DNA from: Procambarus clarkii
Taxonomy: Eukaryota; Arthropoda; Malacostraca; Decapoda; Cambaridae
NCBI RefSeq assembly: GCF_040958095.1
Contig: NC_091214.1
Span: 6,509,242-6,573,241, forward strand
Length of the DNA: 64,000 nt
Direction: 5' to 3'
Positions within the stretch are counted from its first letter, which is position 1. Each line of letters starts with the position of its first letter. This document shows positions 34,175 through 49,100 of the stretch, piece by piece. A model generated the notes under the pieces. That model was not told the origin of the DNA. It saw only the letters and a list, made by a program, of their open reading frames with translations, and made no database searches. A program made the position numbers and the translations under genes.

Positions 34175-37100
34175 GGTGGGGACTCTCAGCCCAACACTGC
34201 TGGTGGGGACACTCAGCCCAACACTGCTGTTGGAGGGACACTCAGCCCAACACTGCTGGTGGAGGACACTCAGCCCAACACTGTTGGTGGGGGACTCTCA
34301 GCCCAACACTGCTGGTGGGGGACTCTCAGCCCAACACTGCTGGTGGGGACACTCAGCCCAACACTGCTGGTGGGGACACTATAAGCCCAACACTGCTGGT
34401 GGGGGACTCTCAGCCCAACACTGCTGGTGGGGACACTCAGTCCAACACTGCTGGTAGGGACATTCAGCCCAACACTGCTGGTGGGGACTCTCAGCCCAAC
34501 ACTGCTGGTGGGGGACTCTCAGCCCAACACTGCTGGTGGGGGACTCTCAGCCCAACACTGCTGGTGGGGGACTCTCAGCCCAACACTGCTGGTGGGGTAC
34601 TCTCAGCCCAACACTGCTGGTGGGGACTCTCAGCCCAACACTGCTGGTGGGGGACACTCAGCCCAACACTGCTGGTGGGGGACTCTCAGCCCAACACTGC
34701 TGGTGGGGACTCTCAGCCCAACACTGCTGGTGGGGACACTCAGCCCAACACTGCTGGTGGGGGACACTCAGCCCAACACTGCTGGTGGGGGACACTCAGC
34801 CCAACACTGCTGGTGGGGACACTCAGCCCAACACTGCTGGTGGGGGACACTCAGCCCAGCACTGCTGGTGGGGACACTCAGCCCAACACTGCTGGTGGAG
34901 GGACACTCAGCCCAACACTGCTGGTGGGGACACTCAGCCCAACACTGCTGGTGGGGACTCTCAGCCCAACACTGCTGGTGGGGGACACTCAGCCCAACAC
35001 TGCTGGTGGAGGACACTCAGCCCAACACTGCTGGTGGGGACACTCAGCCCAACACTGCTGGTGGGGGACTCTCAGCCCAACACTGCTGGTGGGGACACTC
35101 AGCCCAACACTGCTGGTGGGGACTCTCAGCCCAACACTGCTGGTGGGGGACTCTCAGCCCAACACTGTTGGTGGAGGGACACTCAGCCCAACACTGCTGG
35201 TGGGGACACTCAGCCCAACACTGCTGGTGGAGGGACACTCAGCCCAACACTGCTGGTGGGGACTCTCAGCCCAACACTGCTGGTGGGGGACACTCAGCCC
35301 AACACTGCTGGTGGAGGACACTCAGCCCAACACTGCTGGTGGGGACACTCAGCCCAACACTGCTGGTGGGGGACTCTCAGCCCAACACTGCTGGTGGGGA
35401 CTCTCAGCCCAACACTGCTGGTGGGGGACACTCAGCCCAACACTGCTGGTGGGGTCACTCAGCCCAACACTGCTGGTGGGGACACTCAGCCCAACACTGC
35501 TGGTGGGGACACTCAGCCCAACACTGCTGGTGGAGGACACTCAGCCCAACACTGCTGGTGGGGACACTCAGCCCAACACTGCTGGTGGATGGACTCTCAG
35601 CCCAACACTGATGGTGGAGGGACACTCAGCCCAACACTGCTGGTGGGGACACTCAGCCCAACACTGCTGGTGGGGACACTCAGCCCAACACTGCTGGTGG
35701 AGGGACTCTCACCCCAACACTGCTGGTGGGGACACTCAGCCCAACACTGCTGGTGGAGGGACTCTCAGCCCAACACTGCTGGTGGGGACACTCAGCCCAA
35801 CACTGCTGGTGGGGACACTCAGCCCAACACTGCTGGTGGGGGACTCTCAGCCCAACACTGCTGGTGGGGACACTCAGCCGAACACTGCTGGTGGGGGACT
35901 CTCAGCCCAACACTGCTGGTGGGGACTCTCAGCCCAACACTGCTGGTGGGGGACACTCAGCCCAACACTGCTGGTGGGGTCACTCAGCCCAACACTGCTG
36001 GTGGGGACACTCAGCCCAACACTGCTGGTGGGGACACTCAGCCCAACACTGCTGGTGGAGGACACTCAGCCCAACACTGCTGGTGGGGACACTCAGCCCA
36101 ACACTGCTGGTGGATGGACTCTCAGCCCAACACTGATGGTGGAGGGACACTCAGCCCAACACTGCTGGTGGGGACACTCAGCCCAACACTGCTGGTGGGG
36201 ACACTCAGCCCAACACTGCTGGTGGAGGGACTCTCACCCCAACACTGCTGGTGGGGACACTCAGCCCAACACTGCTGGTGGAGGGACTCTCAGCCCAACA
36301 CTGCTGGTGGGGACACTCAGCCCAACACTGCTGGTGGGGACACTCAGCCCAACACTGCTGGTGGGGGACTCTCAGCCCAACACTGCTGGTGGGGACACTC
36401 AGCCGAACACTGCTGGTGGGGGACTCTCAGCCCAACACTGCTGGTGGGGGACTCTCAGCCCAACACTGCTGGTGGGGACACTCAGCCCAACACTGCTGGT
36501 GAGGGACTTTCAGCCCAACACTGCTGGTGGGGACACTCAGCCCAACACTGCTGGTGGGGACACTCAGCCCAACACTGCTGGTGGAGGGACTCTCAGCCCA
36601 ACACTGCTGGTGGAGGGACACTCAGCCCAACACTGCTGGTGGAGGACACTCAGCCCAACACTGCTGGTGGGGACACTCAGCCCAACACTGCTGGTGGAGG
36701 GACTCTCACCCCAACACTGCTGGTGGGGGACTCTCAGCCCAACACTGCTGGTGGGGGACTCTCAGCCCAACATTGCTGGTGGGGACACTCAGCCCAACAC
36801 TGCTGGTGGGGACACTCAGCCCAACACTGCTGGTGGGGACACTCAGCCCAACACTGCTGGTGGGGGACTCTCAGCCCAACACTGCTGGTGAGGGACTTTC
36901 AGCCCAACACTGCTGGTGAGGGACTTTCAGCCCAACACTGCTGGTGGGGGACACTCAGCCATACACTGCTGGTGAGGGACTTTCAGCCCAACACTGCTGG
37001 TGGGGGACACTCAGCCCAACACTGCTGGTGGGGACACTCAGCCCAACACTGCTGGTGGAGGGACACTCAGCCCAACACTGTTGGTGGAGGGACACTCAGC

Positions 37101-40100
37101 CCAACACTGCTGGTGGGGACACTCAGCCCAACACTGCTGGTGGAGGGACACTCAGCCCAACACTGCTGGTGGGGACACTCAGCCCAACACTGCTGGTGGG
37201 GACTCTCAGCCCAACACTGCTGGTGGGGGACACTCAGCCCAACACAGCTGGTGGAGGACACTCAGCCCAACACTGCTGGTGGGGACACTCAGCCCAACAC
37301 TGCTGGTGGGGGACTCTCAGCCCAACACTGCTGGTGGGGACTCTCAGCCCAACACTGCTGGTGGGGGACACTCAGCCCAACACTGCTGGTGGGGTCACTC
37401 AGCCCAACACTGCTGGTGGGGACACTCAGCCCAACACTGCTGGTGGGGACACTCAGCCGAACACTGCTGGTGGGGGACTCTCAGCCCAACACTGCTGGTG
37501 GAGGACACTCAGCCCAACACTGCTGGTGGAGGACACTCAGCCCAACACTGCTGGTGGAGGACACTCAGCCCAACACTGCTGGTGGGGACACTCAGCCCAA
37601 CACTGCTGGTGGAGGGACTCTCAGCCCAACACTGCTGGTGGAGGGACACTCAGCCCAACACTGCTGGTGGGGACACTCAGCCCAACACTGCTGGTGGGGA
37701 CACTCAGCCCAACACTGCTGGTGGAGGGACTCTCAGCCCAACACTGCTGGTGGGGACACTCAGCCCAACACTGCTGGTGGGGACACTCAGCCCAACACTG
37801 CTGGTGGAGGGACTCTCACCCCAACACTGCTGGTGGGGACACTCAGCCCATCACTGCTGGTGGAGGGACTCTCAGCCCAACACTGCTGGTGGGGACACTC
37901 AGCCCAACACTGCTGGTGGGGACACTCAGCCCAACACTGCTGGTGGGGGACTCTCAGCCCATCACTGCTGGTGGGGACACTCAGCCCAACACTGCTGGTG
38001 GGGGACTCTCAGCCCAACACTGCTGGTGGGGGACTCTCAGCCCAACACTGCTGGTGGGGACACTCAGCCCAACACTGCTGGTGAGGGACTCTCAGCCCAA
38101 CACTGCTGGTGGGGACACTCAGCCCAACACTGCTGGTGGGGACACTCAGCCCAACACTGCTGGTGGGGGACTCTCAGCCCAACACTGCTGGTGGGGACAC
38201 TCAGCCGAACACTGCTGGTGGGGGACTCTCAGCCCAACACTGCTGGTGGGGGACTCTCAGCCCAACACTGCTGGTGGGGACACTCAGCCCAACACTGCTG
38301 GTGAGGGACTTTCAGCCCAACACTGCTGGTGGGGACACTCAGCCCAACACTGCTGGTGGGGACACTCAGCCCAACACTGCTGGTGGAGGGACTCTCAGCC
38401 CAACACTGCTGGTGGAGGGACACTCAGCCCAACACTGCTGGTGGAGGACACTCAGCCCAACACTGCTGGTGGGGACACTCAGCCCAACACTGCTGGTGGA
38501 GGGACTCTCACCCCAACACTGCTGGTGGGGGACTCTCAGCCCAACACTGCTGGTGGGGGACTCTCAGCCCAACATTGCTGGTGGGGACACTCAGCCCAAC
38601 ACTGCTGGTGGGGACACTCAGCCCAACACTGCTGGTGGGGACACTCAGCCCAACACTGCTGGTGGGGGACTCTCAGCCCAACACTGCTGGTGAGGGACTT
38701 TCAGCCCAACACTGCTGGTGAGGGACTTTCAGCCCAACACTGCTGGTGGGGGACACTCAGCCATACACTGCTGGTGAGGGACTTTCAGCCCAACACTGCT
38801 GGTGGGGGACACTCAGCCCAACACTGCTGGTGGGGACACTCAGCCCAACACTGCTGGTGGAGGGACACTCAGCCCAACACTGTTGGTGGAGGGACACTCA
38901 GCCCAACACTGCTGGTGGGGACACTCAGCCCAACACTGCTGGTGGAGGGACACTCAGCCCAACACTGCTGGTGGGGACACTCAGCCCAACACTGCTGGTG
39001 GGGACTCTCAGCCCAACACTGCTGGTGGGGGACACTCAGCCCAACACAGCTGGTGGAGGACACTCAGCCCAACACTGCTGGTGGGGACACTCAGCCCAAC
39101 ACTGCTGGTGGGGGACTCTCAGCCCAACACTGCTGGTGGGGACTCTCAGCCCAACACTGCTGGTGGGGGACACTCAGCCCAACACTGCTGGTGGGGTCAC
39201 TCAGCCCAACACTGCTGGTGGGGACACTCAGCCCAACACTGCTGGTGGGGACACTCAGCCGAACACTGCTGGTGGGGGACTCTCAGCCCAACACTGCTGG
39301 TGGAGGACACTCAGCCCAACACTGCTGGTGGAGGACACTCAGCCCAACACTGCTGGTGGAGGACACTCAGCCCAACACTGCTGGTGGGGACACTCAGCCC
39401 AACACTGCTGGTGGAGGGACTCTCAGCCCAACACTGCTGGTGGAGGGACACTCAGCCCAACACTGCTGGTGGGGACACTCAGCCCAACACTGCTGGTGGG
39501 GACACTCAGCCCAACACTGCTGGTGGAGGGACTCTCAGCCCAACACTGCTGGTGGGGACACTCAGCCCAACACTGCTGGTGGGGACACTCAGCCCAACAC
39601 TGCTGGTGGAGGGACTCTCACCCCAACACTGCTGGTGGGGACACTCAGCCCATCACTGCTGGTGGAGGGACTCTCAGCCCAACACTGCTGGTGGGGACAC
39701 TCAGCCCAACACTGCTGGTGGGGACACTCAGCCCAACACTGCTGGTGGGGGACTCTCAGCCCATCACTGCTGGTGGGGACACTCAGCCCAACACTGCTGG
39801 TGGGGGACTCTCAGCCCAACACTGCTGGTGGGGGACTCTCAGCCCAACACTGCTGGTGGGGACACTCAGCCCAACACTGCTGGTGAGGGACTCTCAGCCC
39901 AACACTGCTGGTGGGGACACTCAGCCCAACACTGCTGGTGGGGACACTCAGCCCAACACTGCTGGTGGAGGGACTCTCAGCCCAACACTGCTGGTGGGGA
40001 CACTCAGCCCAACACTGCTGGTGGAGGGACTCTCAGCCCAACACTGCTGGTGGGGGACACTCAGCCCAACACTGCTGGTGGGGACACTCAGCCCAACACT

Positions 40101-43100
40101 GCTGGTGGAGGGACTCTCAGCCCAACACTGCTGGTGGGGACACTCAGCCCAACACTGCTGGTGGAGGGACTCTCAGCCCAACACTGCTGGTGGGGGACAC
40201 TCAGCCCAACACTGCTGGTGGGGTCACTCAGCCCAACACTGCTGGTGGGGACACTCAGCCCAACACTGCTGGTGGGGACACTCAGCCCAACACTGCTGGT
40301 GGAGGACACTCAGCCCAACACTGCTGGTGGGGACACTCAGCCCAACACTGCTGGTGGATGGACTCTCAGCCCAACACTGATGGTGGAGGGACACTCAGCC
40401 CAACACTGCTGGTGGGGACACTCAGCCCAACACTGCTGGTGGGGACACTCAGCCCAACACTGCTGGTGGAGGGACTCTCACCCCAACACTGCTGGTGGGG
40501 ACACTCAGCCCAACACTGCTGGTGGAGGGACTCTCAGCCCAACACTGCTGGTGGGGACACTCAGCCCAACACTGCTGGTGGGGACACTCAGCCCAACACT
40601 GCTGGTGGGGGACTCTCAGCCCAACACTGCTGGTGGGGACACTCAGCCGAACACTGCTGGTGGGGGACTCTCAGCCCAACACTGCTGGTGGGGACTCTCA
40701 GCCCAACACTGCTGGTGGGGGACACTCAGCCCAACACTGCTGGTGGGGTCACTCAGCCCAACACTGCTGGTGGGGACACTTAGCCCAACACTGCTGGTGG
40801 GGACACTCAGCCCAACACTGCTGGTGGAGGACACTCAGCCCAACACTGCTGGTGGGGACACTCAGCCCAACACTGCTGGTGGAGGACACTCAGCCCAACA
40901 CTGCTGGTGGGGACACTCAGCCCAACACTGCTGGTGGATGGACTCTCAGCCCAACACTGATGGTGGAGGGACACTCAGCCCAACACTGCTGGTGGGGACA
41001 CTCAGCCCAACACTGCTGGTGGGGACACTCAGCCCAACACTGCTGGTGGAGGGACTCTCACCCCAACACTGCTGGTGGGGACACTCAGCCCAACACTGCT
41101 GGTGGAGGGACTCTCAGCCCAACACTGCTGGTGGGGACACTCAGCCCAACACTGCTGGTGGGGACACTCAGCCCAACACTGCTGGTGGGGGACTCTCAGC
41201 CCAACACTGCTGGTGGGGACACTCAGCCGAACACTGCTGGTGGGGGACTCTCAGCCCAACACTGCTGGTGGGGACTCTCAGCCCAACACTGCTGGTGGGG
41301 GACACTCAGCCCAACACTGCTGGTGGGGTCACTCAGCCCAACACTGCTGGTGGGGACACTCAGCCCAACACTGCTGGTGGGGACACTCAGCCCAACACTG
41401 CTGGTGGAGGACACTCAGCCCAACACTGCTGGTGGGGACACTCAGCCCAACACTGCTGGTGGATGGACTCTCAGCCCAACACTGATGGTGGAGGGACACT
41501 CAGCCCAACACTGCTGGTGGGGACACTCAGCCCAACACTGCTGGTGGGGACACTCAGCCCAACACTGCTGGTGGAGGGACTCTCACCCCAACACTGCTGG
41601 TGGGGACACTCAGCCCAACACTGCTGGTGGAGGGACTCTCAGCCCAACACTGCTGGTGGGGACACTCAGCCCAACACTGCTGGTGGGGACACTCAGCCCA
41701 ACACTGCTGGTGGGGGACTCTCAGCCCAACACTGCTGGTGGGGACACTCAGCCGAACACTGCTGGTGGGGGACTCTCAGCCCAACACTGCTGGTGGGGGA
41801 CTCTCAGCCCAACACTGCTGGTGGGGACACTCAGCCCAACACTGCTGGTGAGGGACTTTCAGCCCAACACTGCTGGTGGGGACACTCAGCCCAACACTGC
41901 TGGTGGGGACACTCAGCCCAACACTGCTGGTGGAGGGACTCTCAGCCCAACACTGCTGGTGGAGGGACACTCAGCCCAACACTGCTGGTGGAGGACACTC
42001 AGCCCAACACTGCTGGTGGGGACACTCAGCCCAACACTGCTGGTGGAGGGACTCTCACCCCAACACTGCTGGTGGGGGACTCTCAGCCCAACACTGCTGG
42101 TGGGGGACTCTCAGCCCAACATTGCTGGTGGGGACACTCAGCCCAACACTGCTGGTGGGGACACTCAGCCCAACACTGCTGGTGGGGACACTCAGCCCAA
42201 CACTGCTGGTGGGGGACTCTCAGCCCAACACTGCTGGTGAGGGACTTTCAGCCCAACACTGCTGGTGAGGGACTTTCAGCCCAACACTGCTGGTGGGGGA
42301 CACTCAGCCATACACTGCTGGTGAGGGACTTTCAGCCCAACACTGCTGGTGGGGGACACTCAGCCCAACACTGCTGGTGGGGACACTCAGCCCAACACTG
42401 CTGGTGGAGGGACACTCAGCCCAACACTGTTGGTGGAGGGACACTCAGCCCAACACTGCTGGTGGGGACACTCAGCCCAACACTGCTGGTGGAGGGACAC
42501 TCAGCCCAACACTGCTGGTGGGGACACTCAGCCCAACACTGCTGGTGGGGACTCTCAGCCCAACACTGCTGGTGGGGGACACTCAGCCCAACACAGCTGG
42601 TGGAGGACACTCAGCCCAACACTGCTGGTGGGGACACTCAGCCCAACACTGCTGGTGGGGGACTCTCAGCCCAACACTGCTGGTGGGGACTCTCAGCCCA
42701 ACACTGCTGGTGGGGGACACTCAGCCCAACACTGCTGGTGGGGTCACTCAGCCCAACACTGCTGGTGGGGACACTCAGCCCAACACTGCTGGTGGGGACA
42801 CTCAGCCGAACACTGCTGGTGGGGGACTCTCAGCCCAACACTGCTGGTGGAGGACACTCAGCCCAACACTGCTGGTGGAGGACACTCAGCCCAACACTGC
42901 TGGTGGAGGACACTCAGCCCAACACTGCTGGTGGGGACACTCAGCCCAACACTGCTGGTGGAGGGACTCTCAGCCCAACACTGCTGGTGGAGGGACACTC
43001 AGCCCAACACTGCTGGTGGGGACACTCAGCCCAACACTGCTGGTGGGGACACTCAGCCCAACACTGCTGGTGGAGGGACTCTCAGCCCAACACTGCTGGT

Positions 43101-46100
43101 GGGGACACTCAGCCCAACACTGCTGGTGGGGACGCTCAGCCCAACACTGCTGGTGGAGGGACTCTCACCCCAACACTGCTGGTGGGGACACTCAGCCCAT
43201 CACTGCTGGTGGAGGGACTCTCAGCCCAACACTGCTGGTGGGGACACTCAGCCCAACACTGCTGGTGGGGACACTCAGCCCAACACTGCTGGTGGGGGAC
43301 TCTCAGCCCATCACTGCTGGTGGGGACACTCAGCCCAACACTGCTGGTGGGGGACTCTCAGCCCAACACTGCTGGTGGGGGACTCTCAGCCCAACACTGC
43401 TGGTGGGGACACTCAGCCCAACACTGCTGGTGAGGGACTCTCAGCCCAACACTGCTGGTGGGGACACTCAGCCCAACACTGCTGGTGGGGACACTCAGCC
43501 CAACACTGCTGGTGGAGGGACTCTCAGCCCAACACTGCTGGTGGGGACACTCAGCCCAACACTGCTGGTGGAGGGACTCTCAGCCCAACACTGCTGGTGG
43601 GGGACTCTCAGCCCAACACTTCTGGTGGGGGACTCTCAGCCCAACACTGCTGGTGGGGGACTCTCAGCCCAACACTGCTGGTGGGGACACTCAGCCCAAC
43701 ACTGCTGGTGGGGACACTCAGCCCAACACTGCTGGTGGAGGGACTCTCAGCCCAAAACTGCTGGTGGGGGACACTCAGCCCAACACTGCTGGTGGGGGAC
43801 TCTCAGCCCAACTCTGCTGGTGGGGACACTCAGCCCAACACTGCTGGTGAGGGACTCTCAGCCCAACACTGCTGGTGGGGGACACTCAGCCCAACACTGC
43901 TGGTGGGGACACTCAGCCTAACACTGCTGGTGGGGACACTCAGCCCAACACTGCTGGTGGGGACACTCAGCCCAACACTGCTGGTGGGGACTCTCAGCCC
44001 AACACTGCTGGTGGGGACACTCAGCCCAACACTGCTGGTGGGGACACTCAGCCCAACACTGCTGGTGAGGGACACTCAGCCCAACACTGCTGGTGGAGGG
44101 ACACTCAGCCCAACACTGCTGGTGGGGACAGTCAGCCCAACACTGCTGGTGGGGACACTCAGCCCAACACTGCTGGTGGGGGACACTCAGACCAACACTG
44201 CTGGTGGGGACACTCAGCCCAACACTGCTGGTGGGGACACTCAGCCCAACACTGCTGGTGGGGACACTCAGCCCAACACTGCTGGTGGAGGGACTCTCAC
44301 CCCAACACTGCTGGTGGGGACACTCAGCCCAACACTGCTGGTGGAGGGACTCTCAGCCCAACACTGCTGGTGGGGACACTCAGCCCAACACTGCTGGTGG
44401 GGACACTCAGCCCAACACTGCTGGTGGGGGACTCTCAGCCCAACACTGCTGGTGGGGACACTCAGCCGAACACTGCTGGTGGGGGACTCTCAGCCCAACA
44501 CTGCTGGTGGGGGACTCTCAGCCCAACACTGCTGGTGGGGACATTCAGCCCAACACTGCTGGTGAGGGACTTTCAGCCCAACACTGCTGGTGGGGACACT
44601 CAGCCCAACACTGCTGGTGGGGACACTCAGCCCAACACTGCTGGTGGAGGGACTCTCAGCCCAACACTGCTGGTGGAGGGACACTCAGCCCAACACTGCT
44701 GGTGGAGGACACTCAGCCCAACACTGCTGGTGGGGACACTCAGCCCAACACTGCTGGTGGAGGGACTCTCACCCCAACACTGCTGGTGGGGGACTCTCAG
44801 CCCAACACTGCTGGTGGGGGACTCTCAGCCCAACATTGCTGGTGGGGACACTCAGCCCAACACTGCTGGTGGGGACACTCAGCCCAACACTGCTGGTGGG
44901 GACACTCAGCCCAACACTGCTGGTGGGGGACTCTCAGCCCAACACTGCTGGTGAGGGACTTTCAGCCCAACACTGCTGGTGAGGGACTTTCAGCCCAACA
45001 CTGCTGGTGGGGGACACTCAGCCATACACTGCTGGTGAGGGACTTTCAGCCCAACACTGCTGGTGGGGGACACTCAGCCCAACACTGCTGGTGGGGACAC
45101 TCAGCCCAACACTGCTGGTGGAGGGACACTCAGCCCAACACTGTTGGTGGAGGGACACTCAGCCCAACACTGCTGGTGGGGACACTCAGCCCAACACTGC
45201 TGGTGGAGGGACACTCAGCCCAACACTGCTGGTGGGGACACTCAGCCCAACACTGCTGGTGGGGACTCTCAGCCCAACACTGCTGGTGGGGGACACTCAG
45301 CCCAACACAGGTGGTGGAGGACACTCAGCCCAACACTGCTGGTGGGGACACTCAGCCCAACACTGCTGGTGGGGGACTCTCAGCCCAACACTGCTGGTGG
45401 GGACTCTCAGCCCAACACTGCTGGTGGGGGACACTCAGCCCAACACTGCTGGTGGGGTCACTCAGCCCAACACTGCTGGTGGGGACACTCAGCCCAACAC
45501 TGCTGGTGGGGACACTCAGCCGAACACTGCTGGTGGGGGACTCTCAGCCCAACACTGCTGGTGGAGGACACTCAGCCCAACACTGCTGGTGGAGGACACT
45601 CAGCCCAACACTGCTGGTGGAGGACACTCAGCCCAACACTGCTGGTGGGGACACTCAGCCCAACACTGCTGGTGGAGGGACTCTCAGCCCAACACTGCTG
45701 GTGGAGGGACACTCAGCCCAACACTGCTGGTGGGGACACTCAGCCCAACACTGCTGGTGGGGACACTCAGCCCAACACTGCTGGTGGAGGGACTCTCAGC
45801 CCAACACTGCTGGTGGGGACACTCAGCCCAACACTGCTGGTGGGGACACTCAGCCCAACACTGCTGGTGGAGGGACTCTCACCCCAACACTGCTGGTGGG
45901 GACACTCAGCCCATCACTGCTGGTGGAGGGACTCTCAGCCCAACACTGCTGGTGGGGACACTCAGCCCAACACTGCTGGTGGGGGACTCTCAGCCCATCA
46001 CTGCTGGTGGGGACACTCAGCCCAACACTGCTGGTGGGGGACTCTCAGCCCAACACTGCTGGTGGGGGACTCTCAGCCCAACACTGCTGGTGGGGACACT

Positions 46101-49100
46101 CAGCCCAACACTGCTGGTGAGGGACTCTCAGCCCAACACTGCTGGTGGGGACACTCAGCCCAACACTGCTGGTGGGGACACTCAGCCCAACACTGCTGGT
46201 GGAGGGACTCTCAGCCCAACACTGCTGGTGGGGACACTCAGCCCAACACTGCTGGTGGAGGGACTCTCAGCCCAACACTGCTGGTGGGGGACTCTCAGCC
46301 CAACACTTCTGGTGGGGGACTCTCAGCCCAACACTGCTGGTGGGGGACTCTCAGCCCAACACTGCTGGTGGGGACACTCAGCCCAACACTGCTGGTGGGG
46401 ACACTCAGCCCAACACTGCTGGTGGAGGGACTCTCAGCCCAAAACTGCTGGTGGGGGACACTCAGCCCAACACTGCTGGTGGGGGACTCTCAGCCCAACT
46501 CTGCTGGTGGGGACACTCAGCCCAACACTGCTGGTGAGGGACTCTCAGCCCAACACTGCTGGTGGGGGACACTCAGCCCAACACTGCTGGTGGGGACACT
46601 CAGCCTAACACTGCTGGTGGGGACACTCAGCCCAACACTGCTGGTGGGGACACTCAGCCCAACACTGCTGGTGGGGACTCTCAGCCCAACACTGCTGGTG
46701 GGGACACTCAGCCCAACACTGCTGGTGGGGACACTCAGCCCAACACTGCTGGTGAGGGACACTCAGCCCAACACTGCTGGTGGAGGGACACTCAGCCCAA
46801 CACTGCTGGTGGGGACAGTCAGCCCAACACTGCTGGTGGGGACACTCAGCCCAACACTGCTGGTGGGGGACACTCAGACCAACACTGCTGGTGGGGACAC
46901 TCAGCCCAACACTGCTGGTGGGGACACTCAGCCCAACACTGCTGGTGGGGACACTCAGCCCAACACTGCTGGTGGGGGACACTCAGCCCAACACTGCTGG
47001 TGGAGGACACTCAGCCTAACACTGCTGGTGGGGACTCTCAGCCCAACACTGCTGGTGGAGGACACTCAGCCCAACACTGCTGGTGGAGGACACTCAGCCC
47101 AACACTGCTGGTGGGGACGCTCAGCCCAACACTGCTGGTGGGGACACTCAGCCCAACACTGCTGGTGGGGACACTCAGACCAAGACTGCTGGTGGAGGAC
47201 AATCAGCCCAACACTGCTGGTGGAGGGACACTCAGCCCAACACTGCTGGTGGGGGACACTCAGCCCAACACTGCTGGTGGGGACACTCAGCCCAACACTG
47301 TTGGTGGGGACACTCAGCCCAACACTGCTGGTGGGGGACACTCAGCCCAACACTGCTGGTGGGGGACACTCAGCCTAACACTGCTGGTGGGGACTCTCAG
47401 CCCAACACTGCTGGTGGAGGACACTCAGCCCAACACTGCTGGTGGAGGACACTCAGCCCAACACTGCTGGTGGGGACACTCAGCCCAACACTGCTGGTGG
47501 AGGGACACTCAGCCCAACACTGCTGGTGGGGACACTCAGCCCAACACTGCTGGTGGAGGACACTCAGCCTAACACTGCTGGTGGAGGGACTCTCAGCCCA
47601 ACACTGCTGGTGGGGACTCTCAGCCCAACACTGCTGGTGGGGACACTCCGCCTAACACTGCTGGTGGAGGGACTCTCAGCCCAACACTGCTGGTGGGGGG
47701 ACTCTCAGCCCAACACTGCTGGTGGGGACTCTCAGCCCAACACTGCTGGTGGGGACTCTCAGCCCAACACTGCTGGTGGGGACTCTCAGCCCAACACTGC
47801 TGGTGGGGACACTCAGCCCAACACTGCTGGTGGGGGACTCTCAGCCCAACACTGCTGGTGGGGGGACTCTCAGCCCAACACTGCTGGTGGGGACTCTCAG
47901 CCCAACACTGCTGGTGTGGGACACTCTGCCCAACACTGCTGGTGGGGGACTCTCAGCCCAACACTGCTGGTGGGGACACTCAGCCCAACACTGCTGGTGG
48001 GGACTCTCAGCCCAACACTGCTGATGGAGGACACTCAGCCCAACACTGCTGGTGGGGACACTCAGCAGAACACTGCTGGTGGGGACACTCAGCCCAACAC
48101 TGCTGGTGGGGGACTCTCAGCCCAACACTGCTGGTGTTGACACTCAGCCCAACACTGCTGGTGGGGACACTCAGCCCAACACTGCTGGTGGGGACACTCA
48201 GCCCAACACTGCTGGTGGGGACACTCAGCCCAACACTGCTGGTGGGGACACTCAGCCCAACACTGCTGGTGGAGGGACACTCAGCCCAACACTGCTGGTG
48301 GGGGGACTCTCAGCCCATCACTGCTGGTGGGGACTCTCAGCCCAACACTGCTGGTGGAGGGACTCTCAGCCCAACACTGCTGGTGGGGGACACTCAGCCC
48401 AACACTGCTGGTGGGGACACTCAGCCCAACACTGCTGGTGGGGGACACTCAGCCCAACACTGCTGGTGGGGACACTCAGCCCAACACTGCTGGTGGGAAC
48501 ACTCATCCCAACACTGCTGGTGGAGGACACTCAGCCCAACACTGCTGGTGGGGACACTCAGCCCAACACTGCTGGTGGAGGACACTCAGCCCAACACTGC
48601 TGGTGGAGGACACTCAGCCCAACACTGCTGGTGGGGGACACTCAGCCCAACACTGCTGGTGGGGACACTCAGCCCAACACTGCTGGTGGGGACACTCAGC
48701 CCAACACTGCTGGTGGGGACACTCAGCCCAACACTGCTGGTGGAGGGACACTCAGCCCAACACTGATGGTGGGGGACACTCAGCCCAACACTGCTGGTGG
48801 GGACTCTCAGCCCAACACTGCTGGTGGGGGACTCTCAGCCCAACACTGCTGGTGGGGACACTCAGGCCAACACTGCTGGTGGGGACACTCAGCTCAACAC
48901 TGCTGGTGGGGACACTCAGACCAACACTGCTGGTGGAGGACACTCAGCCCAACACTGCTGGTGGGGGACTCTCAGCCCAACACTGCTGGTGGGGGACACT
49001 CAGCCCAACACTGCTGGTGGGGACTCTCAGCCCAACACTGCTGGTGAGGACACTCAGCCCAACAGTGCTGGTGGGGGACACTCAGCCCAACACTGCTGGT

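Noticed and set aside
38802..43433. Open frame of 1543 codons and many overlapping ones in the 27-bp array
   Set aside because: Compositional consequence of a minisatellite with almost no stops; three frames and the opposite strand are open at the same place.
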